64,000 bases of DNA from the NCBI RefSeq assembly GCF_009806555.1, contig NZ_VUOK01000060.1:186001-250000 (forward strand). Direction: 5' to 3'. Position 1 is the first letter of the stretch; every line of letters begins with the position of its first letter. Positions 42,738 through 51,815 of this stretch are shown here, one piece after another. Origin of the DNA: Methylobacterium sp. 2A. GTDB lineage: Bacteria; Pseudomonadota; Alphaproteobacteria; Rhizobiales; Beijerinckiaceae. The notes beneath the pieces were generated by a model. It was given only the letters and a program-made list of their open reading frames with translations. It was not told the origin of the DNA and searched no databases. A program made the translations under genes and the position numbers.

Positions 42738-44336
42738 ATGGCGCACGATCAGGTGCGGGTCTCCCGCGCGCTCCTCTCGGTCTCCGACAAGACCGGTCTC
42801 GTCGACTTCGCCCGGGCGCTGCAATCCCGCGGGATCACCCTGGTCTCCACCGGGGGCACCCATCGGGCGCTCCAGGAAGCGGGCCTGGCGGTGACGGAAG
42901 TCGCCGACCTGACGGGTTTTCCCGAGATGATGGACGGGCGGGTCAAGACCCTGCATCCGGCCGTGCATGGCGGCCTGCTGGCGATTCGCGACAACCCGGA
43001 GCATCAGGCGGCGCTCGCCGCCCACGGCATCGGGGCGATCGACCTGCTGGTGGTGAACCTCTACCCGTTCGAGGCGACGATCGCGGCCGACCGGCCCGAT
43101 GCCGACTGCATCGAGAATATCGATGTCGGCGGCCCGGCGATGATCCGCGCGGCGGCCAAGAACCACGCCGACGTGGCGGTCGTGACCGACGTGTCCGACT
43201 ATGCCGCCGTGCTCGCCGCGCTGGAGGCCGGCGACGGCGCCCTCGGGGCCGACATGCGCCGGCGGCTCGCGCAGAAGGCCTTCGCCCGCACGGCGGCCTA
43301 TGACGCGGCCATCGCCAACTGGATGGCGGCCCGCTTCGGCGCCGACGCGCCGGCCCCGTTCCGCGCCTTCGGGGGCTCCCTGGCGCAGGGCCTGCGCTAC
43401 GGCGAGAACCCGCACCAGAGCGCGGCCTTCTACCGCGCCCCGGGCAAGCCCCGCGCGGGCGTGGCGACCGCCCGCCAGCTCCAGGGCAAGGAGCTGTCCT
43501 ACAACAACTTCAACGACACGGACGCCGCCTACGAATGCGTCGCCGAGTTCGACCCGGCCCGCACGGCCGCGGTGGCGATCATCAAGCACGCCAATCCCTG
43601 CGGCGTCGCCGAGGGGGCGAGCCTGATCGAGGCCTATGAGCGGGCGCTGAGCTGCGACCCGACCTCGGCCTTCGGCGGTATCGTGGCGCTCAACCGGGTG
43701 CTCGATGCCGAGGCGGCGGAGAAGATCGTCGAGATCTTCACCGAGGTGATCATCGCGCCGGACGCCACGCCCGAGGCCGCCGCGATCGTGGCGGGCAAGA
43801 AGAACCTGCGGCTGCTGCTGGCCGGCGGGCTGCCCGACCCGCGGGCACCCGGCGAGGTGGTGCGGTCGCTGGCCGGAGGGCTGCTGGTCCAGGGTCGCGA
43901 CGCGGTGGTGGTCGACGAGATGCCGCTCCAGGTCGTGACCAAGCGCGCCCCGAGCGAGACGGAACTCGCCGATCTCCGCTTCGCCTACCGGGTCGCCAAG
44001 CACGTGAAGTCCAACGCCATCGTGTATGCCAAGGGCGGTGCGACGGTCGGGATCGGTGCCGGGCAGATGTCGCGGGTCGATTCCTCGCGGATCGCCGCCT
44101 GGAAGGCCGCGGAGGGCGCCAAGCGGCTCGGCCTGTCCGAGAGCTTGGCCGTCGGTTCCGTCGTGGCGTCCGACGCCTTCTTCCCGTTCGCGGACGGCCT
44201 GATGGCGGCGGCGGAAGCGGGGGCGACGGCGGTGATCCAGCCCGGTGGCTCCATGCGCGATTCCGACGTGATCGCCGCGGCCGACGCCGCCGGCCTCGCC
44301 ATGGTGTTCACGGGCCATCGCCACTTCCGCCATTGA
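42738..44336 (+). CDS. purH: bifunctional AICAR formyltransferase/IMP cyclohydrolase
   Basis: A 532-residue protein that carries out the last two steps of IMP synthesis. The N-terminal MGS-like cyclohydrolase domain (1-~150) has [39 protein letters not shown] and NLYPFEATI. The C-terminal transformylase has [40 protein letters not shown] and a C-terminal [14 protein letters not shown]. It directly follows the heparinase-like gene with 70 bases between, an arrangement seen in several Rhizobiales. Full length, no anomaly. Confidence 0.97.
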   Translation: MAHDQVRVSRALLSVSDKTGLVDFARALQSRGITLVSTGGTHRALQEAGLAVTEVADLTGFPEMMDGRVKTLHPAVHGGLLAIRDNPEHQAALAAHGIGAIDLLVVNLYPFEATIAADRPDADCIENIDVGGPAMIRAAAKNHADVAVVTDVSDYAAVLAALEAGDGALGADMRRRLAQKAFARTAAYDAAIANWMAARFGADAPAPFRAFGGSLAQGLRYGENPHQSAAFYRAPGKPRAGVATARQLQGKELSYNNFNDTDAAYECVAEFDPARTAAVAIIKHANPCGVAEGASLIEAYERALSCDPTSAFGGIVALNRVLDAEAAEKIVEIFTEVIIAPDATPEAAAIVAGKKNLRLLLAGGLPDPRAPGEVVRSLAGGLLVQGRDAVVVDEMPLQVVTKRAPSETELADLRFAYRVAKHVKSNAIVYAKGGATVGIGAGQMSRVDSSRIAAWKAAEGAKRLGLSESLAVGSVVASDAFFPFADGLMAAAEAGATAVIQPGGSMRDSDVIAAADAAGLAMVFTGHRHFRH

Positions 44337-44651
44337 GAGCCGCAAGCGGGCGACGACAGGTTGTCCGTCCGGTCGATCAAGGCTGACCCTGGCGGCGCCC
44401 GAGTGTTAACGATCCCGGCTGTTTGACCGGCGACCGACGCTTTATGGACCAGATATGCCCAACGCTTGCGGCCGCAATTCAGTGGTCGCAGCCGTGTCGA
44501 TTGACTATCATCGATAATAATCGGCAGTGCTGCAAAGTATCAAAGCACATTGTCCTGCCGTAGTGCAACCGATCGTAGATAATTCCGATCGAACATACCC
44601 GGGGTTGATGTGAGAACGCCAGCACGTCATCATCGATCGGATTGAAGCAGG
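44337..44651. other. gene-free stretch after purH; lower-GC island begins
   Basis: About 315 bases with falling GC. It holds AT-rich tracts (ATCATCGATAATAATCGG near 44510) and outer arms CGATT/AATCG around them that could form a weak hairpin or an operator. The rest has no gene I can support. It is the leader of the small membrane protein starting at 44652. Confidence 0.4.
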
Positions 44652-44930
44652 ATGATTGCGCGAAGCATCTCCTCAAACGGATTCGATCTGGGTGGCGAGA
44701 TGCTGGTCGCTGTGATGTTGTTTGTGGTCGGATGGCTTGTCGGCCGAACCTATACGGTCGTCGTTCTGGCCATGACGTCGTCGGTCATCATGTGCACGTC
44801 CGTGGCCGTTTTCGTCACGACCTACGGGCTCGACATCTTTCATATGTTGATCACGCTGGGTTACCTCGGTGCGCATCAATCCGGGTACCTGCTGGGGGCC
44901 TACATGAGCGGATACCAGCAGGACAATTGA
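44652..44930 (+). CDS. small hydrophobic membrane protein, unknown
   Basis: A 92-residue protein with about three hydrophobic helices: residues ~17-31 (MLVAVMLFVVGWLVG), ~33-56 (TYTVVVLAMTSSVIMCTS) and ~62-85 (IFHMLITLGYLGAHQSGYLL). The tail is AYMSGYQQDN. AGCAGG precedes ATG 44652. Codon use is less GC-rich than in neighbouring genes, as is the whole 44.4-45.5 kb stretch. I do not recognise the family, and it might not be expressed, but the hydrophobic pattern and the Gly/Tyr-rich third helix are typical of real short membrane proteins of Rhizobiales. Confidence 0.6.
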   Translation: MIARSISSNGFDLGGEMLVAVMLFVVGWLVGRTYTVVVLAMTSSVIMCTSVAVFVTTYGLDIFHMLITLGYLGAHQSGYLLGAYMSGYQQDN

Positions 44931-45509
44931 CCGTGGGCAGTCATGACCACCACCAGACGGGATGGCCCGCGATCTTATTGATAATCAACCACAAGACTAT
45001 TGTCGCCAGAGGCCAAGATACTACAAATAGAAGCGGCGGTTGCGTACCGGTTTTGCGCCGCAGGTGAGTCAGGCCAAGGTGCACGTTCTGAGTCCCGATA
45101 CTCTGTTCATTGGGAGCGCCTTTAACGGCCTGATACCGTACTTGGTTCCCAGCGATTTCTGGGCAGAAAAGCGAGAATTAGTCAACGCGGACAAAGACTG
45201 AGACGGATACTAAGTATCGTAAACCCTGAAAAATTTTCCGGCCGGAACGTCAATTCGAGCTGCAAATCGATAGTATTCTCATAGTTTGTCTTGTTTTCGT
45301 CTTGGAATTGCGATCCATACCGGTTTTGCCAACCTCCTATCCTGCGCGGAAGGATAGCCTGACAGCGCGGTGGAATGCCGTACGTTTGCTTTGGCACTTG
45401 AGGAGCCGATGCAGCCCTGTCGACCGGGCTGCACGGCCCCTCGGCCGGGAGCACCCGGGTTGCACATGCCGCCCGGGCTTCATCGACCGGTGAGGCCGGG
45501 GCGTCGCGA
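44931..45509. other. gene-poor lower-GC stretch before the MHS transporter
   Basis: About 580 bases. A reading frame from GTG 45067 to TGA 45201 encodes 44 residues (VSQAKVHVLSPDTLFIGSAF...) and could be a gene remnant, but it has no family match I can name. A minus-strand frame (45182-45454) is Pro/Cys-rich and not convincing. AT-rich tracts occur around 44985-45020 and 45210-45300. No RNA gene was recognised. Confidence 0.4.
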
Positions 45510-47192
45510 TCAGCCGTCCGCGAAGATGTCGCGATCCTTGGTTTCCGGCACGAAGAGGATGCCGATGATCACCGTCGCGACCGCGATGACGATCGGGTAC
45601 CAGAGGCCGAAGTAGATGTCGCCGGTCTGCGCCACCATGGCGAAGGCGGTGGCCGGCAGCAGGCCCCCGAACCAGCCGTTGCCGATATGGTAGGGCAGCG
45701 ACATCGAGGTGTAGCGGATCCGTGTCGGGAACAGCTCCACCAGCATGGCGGCGATCGGGCCGTAGACCATCGTGACGAACAGCACGAGGATGAACAGCAG
45801 GCCGATCACCTGGGCGACCTGCGGCCGGAAGATGTCGAACGGGTTCGCCATCTTCACGATCTCCGGATCGCCGGCCTTCGGGTAGCCCGCGGCCAGGAGC
45901 GCGGCGGTGGTGGCCTTGTTGGCCTCGGCGTTGCCGCCCGGCGGGTACGGGATTTCGGTGTCGTTGACCCGGATCGTGGTGGGCTGGCCGGCCGCGCCCG
46001 CGGCGGTGGTGTAGCGCACCGAGGATTTCGACAGGAAGTCGCGGGCGAGGTCGCAGGGCGCCGAGAAGACGCGGGTTCCGACCGGATTGAACAGCGTCCC
46101 GCAGGCGGCCGGATCGGCCGTCACCGTCACCGTCACGGTCTCGATCGCCGCCTCCAGCTTCGGGTTGGCCGTGGCGGTGATGCCCTTGAAGATCGGGAAG
46201 AACGTCGCCGCCGCGATGGCGCAGCCCGCCAGGATGATGACCTTGCGGCCGATCTTGTCGGACAGCCAGCCGAAGACCACGAAGAAGCCGGTGCCGAGGA
46301 GCAGCGACCACGCGATCAGGAGATTCGCCGTGTAGCCGTCGACCTTCAGGATCGATTGCAGGAAGAACAGCGCGTAGAACTGGCCCGTGTACCAGACCAC
46401 ACCCTGGCCGGCGACGAGCCCGAACAGGGCGATGAGCGCGAACTTGGCGTTCCGCCATTGGCCGAAGGCCTCGGTCAGCGGCGCCTTCGAAGTCTTGCCC
46501 TCCTCTTTCATCTTCTTGAAGGCCGGGGATTCCGAGAGCTGGAGGCGGATCCACACCGAGACCCCGAGCAGCAGCACCGAGACCAGGAACGGGATGCGCC
46601 AGCCCCACTCGGCGAAGGCGGCCTCGCCCGTGACGCTGCGCGTCGCCAGGATCACCAGCAGTGACAGGAACAGGCCGAGCGTCGCGGTGGTCTGGATCCA
46701 GCTCGTGTAGAAGCCGCGCCGTCCGTTCGGAGCATGTTCGGCCACGTAGGTCGCAGCACCGCCATATTCGCCGCCGAGCGCCAGACCCTGTGCGAGCCGC
46801 AGCACGATCAGGATGATCGGCGCCGCGATGCCGATCGCGGCCGCGTTGGGCAGGATGCCGACGATGAAGGTCGACAGACCCATGATGAGGATCGTGACCA
46901 GGAAGGTGTATTTGCGCCCGACGAGGTCGCCGATGCGTCCGAACACCAGGGCGCCGAATGGCCGGACGATGAACCCCGCCGCGAAGGCCAGCAGGGCGAA
47001 GATATCGCGCGTGGCCGGCGGATAGGCCGAGAAGAACTGGGCGCCGATGATCGCCGCAAGCGAGCCGTAGAGATAGAAATCGTACCACTCGAACACGGTG
47101 CCGAGCGACGACGCGAAGATCACGCGCTTCTCGGCCGAATTCATGGGCCGCGCTTTCTCACCCGCCCGCGGAATCACGGTTCCCACAGCCAT
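45510..47192 (-). CDS. MFS metabolite:H+ symporter (MHS family, ShiA/KgtP/ProP-like)
   Basis: A 560-residue major facilitator of the MHS type. Diagnostic segments are VIFASSLGTVFEWYDFYLYGSLA, GRIGDLVGRKYTFLVTI, RLAQGLALGGEYGGAATYVAEHAP and the loop 8-9 VFGWLSDKIGRKVIIL. Relatives carry organic acids, betaines or shikimate with protons. A large polar insertion (roughly 110 residues, NPKLEAAIETVTVTVTADP to GYPKAGDPEIVKMANPF) between TM8 and the last four helices is longer than in ShiA. It is the last of four same-strand genes after acs, yjcH and actP, with 237 bases to actP, so an organic acid substrate is likely but not proven. GGAGAGG lies 7 bases before ATG 47192. Confidence 0.88.
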   Translation of the reverse strand: MAVGTVIPRAGEKARPMNSAEKRVIFASSLGTVFEWYDFYLYGSLAAIIGAQFFSAYPPATRDIFALLAFAAGFIVRPFGALVFGRIGDLVGRKYTFLVTILIMGLSTFIVGILPNAAAIGIAAPIILIVLRLAQGLALGGEYGGAATYVAEHAPNGRRGFYTSWIQTTATLGLFLSLLVILATRSVTGEAAFAEWGWRIPFLVSVLLLGVSVWIRLQLSESPAFKKMKEEGKTSKAPLTEAFGQWRNAKFALIALFGLVAGQGVVWYTGQFYALFFLQSILKVDGYTANLLIAWSLLLGTGFFVVFGWLSDKIGRKVIILAGCAIAAATFFPIFKGITATANPKLEAAIETVTVTVTADPAACGTLFNPVGTRVFSAPCDLARDFLSKSSVRYTTAAGAAGQPTTIRVNDTEIPYPPGGNAEANKATTAALLAAGYPKAGDPEIVKMANPFDIFRPQVAQVIGLLFILVLFVTMVYGPIAAMLVELFPTRIRYTSMSLPYHIGNGWFGGLLPATAFAMVAQTGDIYFGLWYPIVIAVATVIIGILFVPETKDRDIFADG

Positions 47193-47381
47193 GACCAACC
47201 CTCTCCGACACCATCGGCCTGCCGGCGTTCGACCGGAGGCGCGGCGCGTCCCAGCCTTGCGCCAGCTGCTGATCACCTATGCGTTATAGGAATTGGCGCG
47301 GGAATCAATTGGTAAACTGATTGTGAACGAACCCATCAACGCTGCCGCCTCCGGATCATGACGCAGGGCTCCAGAACGAGG

Positions 47382-47408
47382 AAGGGCGCGGCTTTCGCCA
47401 CGCCCTCC
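47382..47408 (-). terminator. hairpin downstream of actP
   Basis: On the minus strand GAGGGCGTGGC, loop GAAA, GCCGCGCCCTTC: an 11-bp stem with one mismatch about 22 bases past the actP stop, followed by TCGTT. T-run weak, so terminator activity is moderate. Confidence 0.5.
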
Positions 47409-47429
47409 AAGTTTCGTCGCGTGCGAGGG

Positions 47430-49112
47430 TCAGTGCGCGTGCGCGCCGGCCGCCCCGATGCCGGTCTCGGAGCGCACGTACTGCGCCTCGAAGGCCGCCC
47501 GCTCGCGCTGCGCGCGCCGGGACCTGTCCATCAGCGACACCACCCAGATCGTCGCGAAGGCCAGCGGCATCGAGAACAAGGCCGGGTTGTCGTAGGGGAA
47601 GAGCGGCGCGGGATGGCCGAACGTCGTCACCCAGACGGCCTTCGACAGGATCACCATGATGAACGCCGCGATCAGGCCGACGAGACCGCCGGCCAGCGCC
47701 CCCCAGGTCGTGGTGCCCCGCCAGAGGATCGACATGGCGAGAACCGGGAAGTTGCAGCTCGCCGCCACCGCGAAGGCCAGCCCGACCATGAAGGCGACGT
47801 TCTGGTTCTCGAACACGTAGCCGAGATAGATCGCCACGATGCCGATCACCACCGCCGCGATCTTCGAGAGGTTGACCTCGTGCTTCTCGGTGGTGCGCCC
47901 GCGGGCGATCACCTGGGCGTAGAGGTCGTGGCTGATCGCCGAGGCGCCGGCGAGCGTCAGGCCGGCGACGACCGCGAGGATCGTCGCGAAGGCCACCGCC
48001 GAGATGAACCCTAAGAAATACGGGCCGCCCACCGCATTGGCGAGGTTCACCGCCACCATGTTGGTGCCGCCGATCATGTCCTTCAGCTTGTCGAAGGCGC
48101 CGGCCGGGCCGAGCTTGAAGTAGCTCGGATCCGACATCAGCAGAGCGATGCCGCCGAAGCCGATGATGAAGGTGAGGATGTAGAAGTAGCCGATCAGGCC
48201 GGTGGCGTAGAACACCGACTTGCGGGCGGCCTGGGCGTCCGACACCGTGAAGAACCGCATCAGGATGTGCGGCAGGCCGGCGGTGCCGAACATCAGGCCG
48301 ACGCCGAGGGAGAGCGCCTCGACCGGGTTCGACACGAGGCCGCCCGGCGCCATGATGGCGTCGCCCTTCGGATGGACCCGCACCGAATCCGCAAACAGCG
48401 TCTCCGGATTGAAGCCGTATCTGAACAGCACCGCGCCGGCCATGAAGGTCGCCCCGCCGAGCAGCAGGCAGGCCTTGATCACCTGTACCCAGGTGGTCGC
48501 CTTCATGCCGCCGAAGGCCACGTAGACGATCATCAGCACGCCGACGATGACGACCGCGTAGAGGTAGGGCAGGCCGAACAGGAGCTGGATCAGCTTCCCC
48601 GCGCCGACCATCTGGGCGATCAGGTAGAAGGCCACCACCACCAGGGTGCCCACCGCCGAGATGATGCGGATCGCCGTCTGGTCGAGGCGGAAGCTCGCCA
48701 CGTCCGCGAAGGTGAACTTGCCGAGGTTGCGCAGCCGCTCCGCGATCAGGAACAGCACGATCGGCCAGCCGACCAGGAAGCCCGTCGAGTAGATCAGCCC
48801 GTCGAAGCCCGAGGTGTAGACGAGGCCCGAGATCCCGAGGAACGAGGCCGCCGACATGTAGTCGCCGGCGATCGCCAGCGCGTTCGTCCCGGCCGAGATC
48901 CCGCCGCCCGCCGCGTAGAAGTCGGCGGCGGACTTCGTGCCCTTGGCCGCCTTGTAGGTGATGCCGAGCGTCAGCAGGACGAAGAACAGGAACATCAGGA
49001 TGGCCGGCCAGTTCGTGGCCGATTGCTGCACGGCGCCGAGATCCGGGCCGGCGGCGTAGGCGGTGCTCGCCGCGATCGTGGCGAGGGTCAATCCGGGGAG
49101 GAGGCGGTTCAT
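47430..49112 (-). CDS. actP: cation/acetate symporter ActP
   Basis: A 560-residue solute:sodium symporter of the SSS family with about 13 helices, beginning with a signal-like helix. Typical segments are [32 protein letters not shown] and [21 protein letters not shown]. The family imports acetate (and other short acids) with Na+. It overlaps yjcH by 4 bases (ATGA) and lies downstream of acs, the standard acs-yjcH-actP order. C-terminal residues [12 protein letters not shown] are His/Ala-rich. Together with Acs it allows growth on low acetate. Confidence 0.94.
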   Translation of the reverse strand: MNRLLPGLTLATIAASTAYAAGPDLGAVQQSATNWPAILMFLFFVLLTLGITYKAAKGTKSAADFYAAGGGISAGTNALAIAGDYMSAASFLGISGLVYTSGFDGLIYSTGFLVGWPIVLFLIAERLRNLGKFTFADVASFRLDQTAIRIISAVGTLVVVAFYLIAQMVGAGKLIQLLFGLPYLYAVVIVGVLMIVYVAFGGMKATTWVQVIKACLLLGGATFMAGAVLFRYGFNPETLFADSVRVHPKGDAIMAPGGLVSNPVEALSLGVGLMFGTAGLPHILMRFFTVSDAQAARKSVFYATGLIGYFYILTFIIGFGGIALLMSDPSYFKLGPAGAFDKLKDMIGGTNMVAVNLANAVGGPYFLGFISAVAFATILAVVAGLTLAGASAISHDLYAQVIARGRTTEKHEVNLSKIAAVVIGIVAIYLGYVFENQNVAFMVGLAFAVAASCNFPVLAMSILWRGTTTWGALAGGLVGLIAAFIMVILSKAVWVTTFGHPAPLFPYDNPALFSMPLAFATIWVVSLMDRSRRAQRERAAFEAQYVRSETGIGAAGAHAH

Positions 49113-49483
49113 CGGGCGACGCTCCGCTTCAGGGCGGCGCTCAGCGCGTCGAAGCGCGTGTTGGCCCGGGCCACGTAGATGCCGGTGAGCGCGAAGGCGA
49201 ACAGGATCACGAACACGCCCACGAACAGCCCGAGCGAGGCGGTGCCGCCGACCTTCACGGCGAGCAGCGATTTGTCGAAGGCGATCAGGCCGATGAAGCC
49301 GAAATAGACCACCAGCATCAGGATCGTCAGCGTCCAGGCGAAGCGCGTGCGCTCGCTGACCAGCTGCTGGAATTCCGGTGCCCGCGCGATCCGCGCAACC
49401 TGCGGATCCTGATCTGCCCCGAGGGTCGCTGTCCCCGGGGGCGCCGGGCGTCCCCGCGCGCCGAGTGTCGTACCGCTGCTCAT
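49109..49483 (-). CDS. yjcH: DUF485 membrane protein YjcH
   Basis: A 124-residue protein with two membrane helices ([19 protein letters not shown] and [21 protein letters not shown]), the DUF485 family, which nearly always precedes ActP-type symporters and may assist them. Family features are [16 protein letters not shown] and [12 protein letters not shown]. The N-terminus (~35 residues) is polar and Pro/Gly-rich. ATG 49483 is chosen with GGAGG 8 bases upstream; a longer frame from 49573 lacks a better site. The stop overlaps actP in ATGA. The 137-base gap to acs suggests the same operon. Confidence 0.9.
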   Translation of the reverse strand: MSSGTTLGARGRPAPPGTATLGADQDPQVARIARAPEFQQLVSERTRFAWTLTILMLVVYFGFIGLIAFDKSLLAVKVGGTASLGLFVGVFVILFAFALTGIYVARANTRFDALSAALKRSVAR

Positions 49484-49620
49484 CGCTGTTCCTCCCGCGA
49501 GGGCTCCGCGGCCCCCGGGCTCATCGCCTTGGATTTGCATGGTTCTTTTTGGAGGCGGGCGCCGCACCGGCATCCGCCTCGATCAAGTCCCGCGCCGCCG
49601 TCTCGAAGGCGCGGGCACGA

Positions 49621-51567
49621 TCAGGCCCGGTTCTGCCGGTTCTCGATCAGGTCGTCGACGACGGCGGGCTCCGCCAGCGTCGAGGTGTCGCCGAGCGAGC
49701 CGAAATCATCCTCCGCGATCTTGCGCAGGATCCGGCGCATGATCTTGCCCGAGCGAGTCTTGGGCAGGCCCGGTGCGAACTGGATCAGGTCGGGCGAGGC
49801 GATCGGACCGATATCCTTGCGGACCCAGGTCACGAGCTCCTTGCGCAGCGCATCGTCGCCCTCCTCGCCGTCATTGAGGGTCACGTAGGCGTAGATGCCC
49901 TGGCCCTTGACGTTGTGCGGGTAGCCGACGACGGCAGCTTCAGCGACCTTCGGGTGCGCAACCAAGGACGATTCCACCTCCGCCGTACCCATCCGGTGGC
50001 CCGAGACGTTGATCACGTCATCGACTCGGCCGGTGATCCAGTAATAGCCGTCGGCGTCGCGCCGCGCACCGTCGCCGGTGAAGTATTTACCGGGATAGGT
50101 CGAGAAGTAGGTCTGCTCGAACCGCTCGTGATCGCCGTAGACCGTGCGCATCTGGCCCGGCCAGGAATCGGCGATGCACAGATTGCCCTCGCAGGGCCCG
50201 TCCAGGACCTTGCCCTCGGCATCGACCATCTCCGGCTTCACCCCGAAGAACGGCCGCGTCGCCGAGCCGGGCTTGAGGGCGGTGGCGCCGGGCAGCGGCG
50301 TGATCAGGATGCCGCCGGTCTCGGTCTGCCACCACGTGTCCACGATCGGGCAGCGCCTGTCGCCGACCACGTTGTAGTACCAGTCCCAGGCCTCCGGGTT
50401 GATCGGCTCGCCGACTGAGCCCAGCACCCGCAGCGAGGCCCGCGAGGTCTTCTTCACCGGGCCCTCGCCGCCGCCCATCAGCGAGCGGATGGCGGTCGGC
50501 GCGGTGTAGAAGATGTTGACCTTGTGCTTGTCGATCACCTCCCAGAAGCGGGAATTCGACGGGTAGGTCGGGATGCCCTCGAACATCAGTGTCGTCGCGC
50601 CGTTCGCCAGCGGCCCGTACACGATGTAGCTGTGGCCCGTGACCCAGCCGACATCGGCGGTGCACCAGTAAACGTCGCCCTGGTGGTAATCGAAGACGTA
50701 TTCGTGCGTCATCGACGCGTAGACGAGGTAGCCGCCGGTCGTGTGCACCACGCCCTTCGGCTGACCGGTCGAGCCCGAGGTGTAGAGGATGAACAGCGGG
50801 TGCTCGGCCTCGACCGCCGTGGCCGGGCACTCGTCGGTCACCTGCTCGGCCGCTTCGTCGTAATAGACGTCCCGGCCCGCCTCCATGGCGACGCTGCCGC
50901 CCGTCCGGCGCACCACGATGACGTGGTCGACCAGATCGCTGCCGATGCGCTTGATCGCTTCGTCGACATTGGCCTTGAGCGGCACCTTGCGGCCGCCGCG
51001 CAGGCCCTCGTCGGCGGTGATCACCAGCTTGGAGCCGCAGCCCTGGATGCGCGAGGCGAGGGAATCCGGCGAGAAGCCGCCGAACACGATGGCGTGGATC
51101 GCCCCGAGTCGCGCGCAGGCGAGCATCGCGTAGGCGGCTTCCGGGATCATCGGCAGGTAGAGCGTGACCCGGTCGCCCTTGCCGACGCCGCGGTTGCGCA
51201 GGACATTGGCCATCCGGCAAACCTGCGCGTGCAACTCGCGGTAGGTGATGTGCTTGGATTCGTCGGGGTTGTCGCCCTCCCAGATGATCGCGGTCTGGTC
51301 GCCGCGAGTCTCCAGGTGCCGGTCGATGCAATTGTAGGCGACGTTGGTGGTGCCGTCCTCGAACCACTTGATCGAGATCTTGCCCGGCTCGAAGCTGGTG
51401 TTCTTGACCTTCGAGAACGGCGTCATCCAGTCGATGCGCTTGCCGTGCTCGCCCCAGAAGGCGTCCGGATCGGAAATCGACGCCTTGTACATGTCATGAT
51501 ACTTGGCATCGTCGACGTGAGCACCCTCACGCCAGGCCGACTGCACCTCAATGACCTTGCCTTCCAT
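49621..51567 (-). CDS. acs: acetyl-CoA synthetase
   Basis: A 648-residue ANL-superfamily ligase that makes acetyl-CoA from acetate, ATP and CoA. Motifs are the P-loop [15 protein letters not shown], the acetate pocket [15 protein letters not shown], the adenylate [11 protein letters not shown] and the C-terminal catalytic Lys in [15 protein letters not shown], the site that Pat/Sir2 acetylation controls in other bacteria. ATG 51567 gives the usual length (GGAAAG upstream); the longer frame upstream to 51723 is not protein-like. It heads the acs-yjcH-actP set. Methylotrophs use Acs for acetate and acetate-linked growth. Confidence 0.96.
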   Translation of the reverse strand: MEGKVIEVQSAWREGAHVDDAKYHDMYKASISDPDAFWGEHGKRIDWMTPFSKVKNTSFEPGKISIKWFEDGTTNVAYNCIDRHLETRGDQTAIIWEGDNPDESKHITYRELHAQVCRMANVLRNRGVGKGDRVTLYLPMIPEAAYAMLACARLGAIHAIVFGGFSPDSLASRIQGCGSKLVITADEGLRGGRKVPLKANVDEAIKRIGSDLVDHVIVVRRTGGSVAMEAGRDVYYDEAAEQVTDECPATAVEAEHPLFILYTSGSTGQPKGVVHTTGGYLVYASMTHEYVFDYHQGDVYWCTADVGWVTGHSYIVYGPLANGATTLMFEGIPTYPSNSRFWEVIDKHKVNIFYTAPTAIRSLMGGGEGPVKKTSRASLRVLGSVGEPINPEAWDWYYNVVGDRRCPIVDTWWQTETGGILITPLPGATALKPGSATRPFFGVKPEMVDAEGKVLDGPCEGNLCIADSWPGQMRTVYGDHERFEQTYFSTYPGKYFTGDGARRDADGYYWITGRVDDVINVSGHRMGTAEVESSLVAHPKVAEAAVVGYPHNVKGQGIYAYVTLNDGEEGDDALRKELVTWVRKDIGPIASPDLIQFAPGLPKTRSGKIMRRILRKIAEDDFGSLGDTSTLAEPAVVDDLIENRQNRA

Positions 51568-51748
51568 GGCTTTCCATCCCTGCTTGGCGCCCGATCGTAT
51601 CGCGGTCTGTGCCGCGCAGCCAGGACTTCCAAAGTCACGTAGCCTACACTTGAAGCCGGCGATATCCTCGTCGTTCCGCCCGTCAGTCCCCTGATTTTGC
51701 TGAATGAATTGGGCGCAATGCAACGCCGTGAGTGAAGCGTCGGCTTGG

Positions 51749-51769
51749 AGCTGTCAAGACGAGCTCCTG
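51749..51769. terminator. small hairpin between the degenerate kinase and acs
   Basis: GGAGCT-N9-AGCTCC, a 6-bp stem in the 248-base gap between the kinase stop (51816) and the acs start. It could end the kinase transcript, but there is no T-run. The rest of the gap shows no gene. Confidence 0.35.
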
Positions 51770-51815
51770 AAGAGTTCCGACAAGACAGTGTTCTTTGTCC
51801 GAGTATGGGGCGGAT

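Noticed and set aside
40710-44345. A 1211-codon open frame on the minus strand across the heparinase-like and purH genes
   Set aside because: It is antisense to two well-supported genes, Arg/Gly/Ala/His-rich in the way of GC-rich shadow frames, and has no domain pattern.
44642-45067. A 141-codon plus-strand frame overlapping the small membrane protein
   Set aside because: Overlaps the better hydrophobic frame; composition (Arg/His/Cys) looks like a shadow.
45182-45454. A 90-codon minus-strand frame in the lower-GC island
   Set aside because: Pro/Cys/Arg-rich, no ribosome-binding site, no homology pattern; kept only as part of the gap description.
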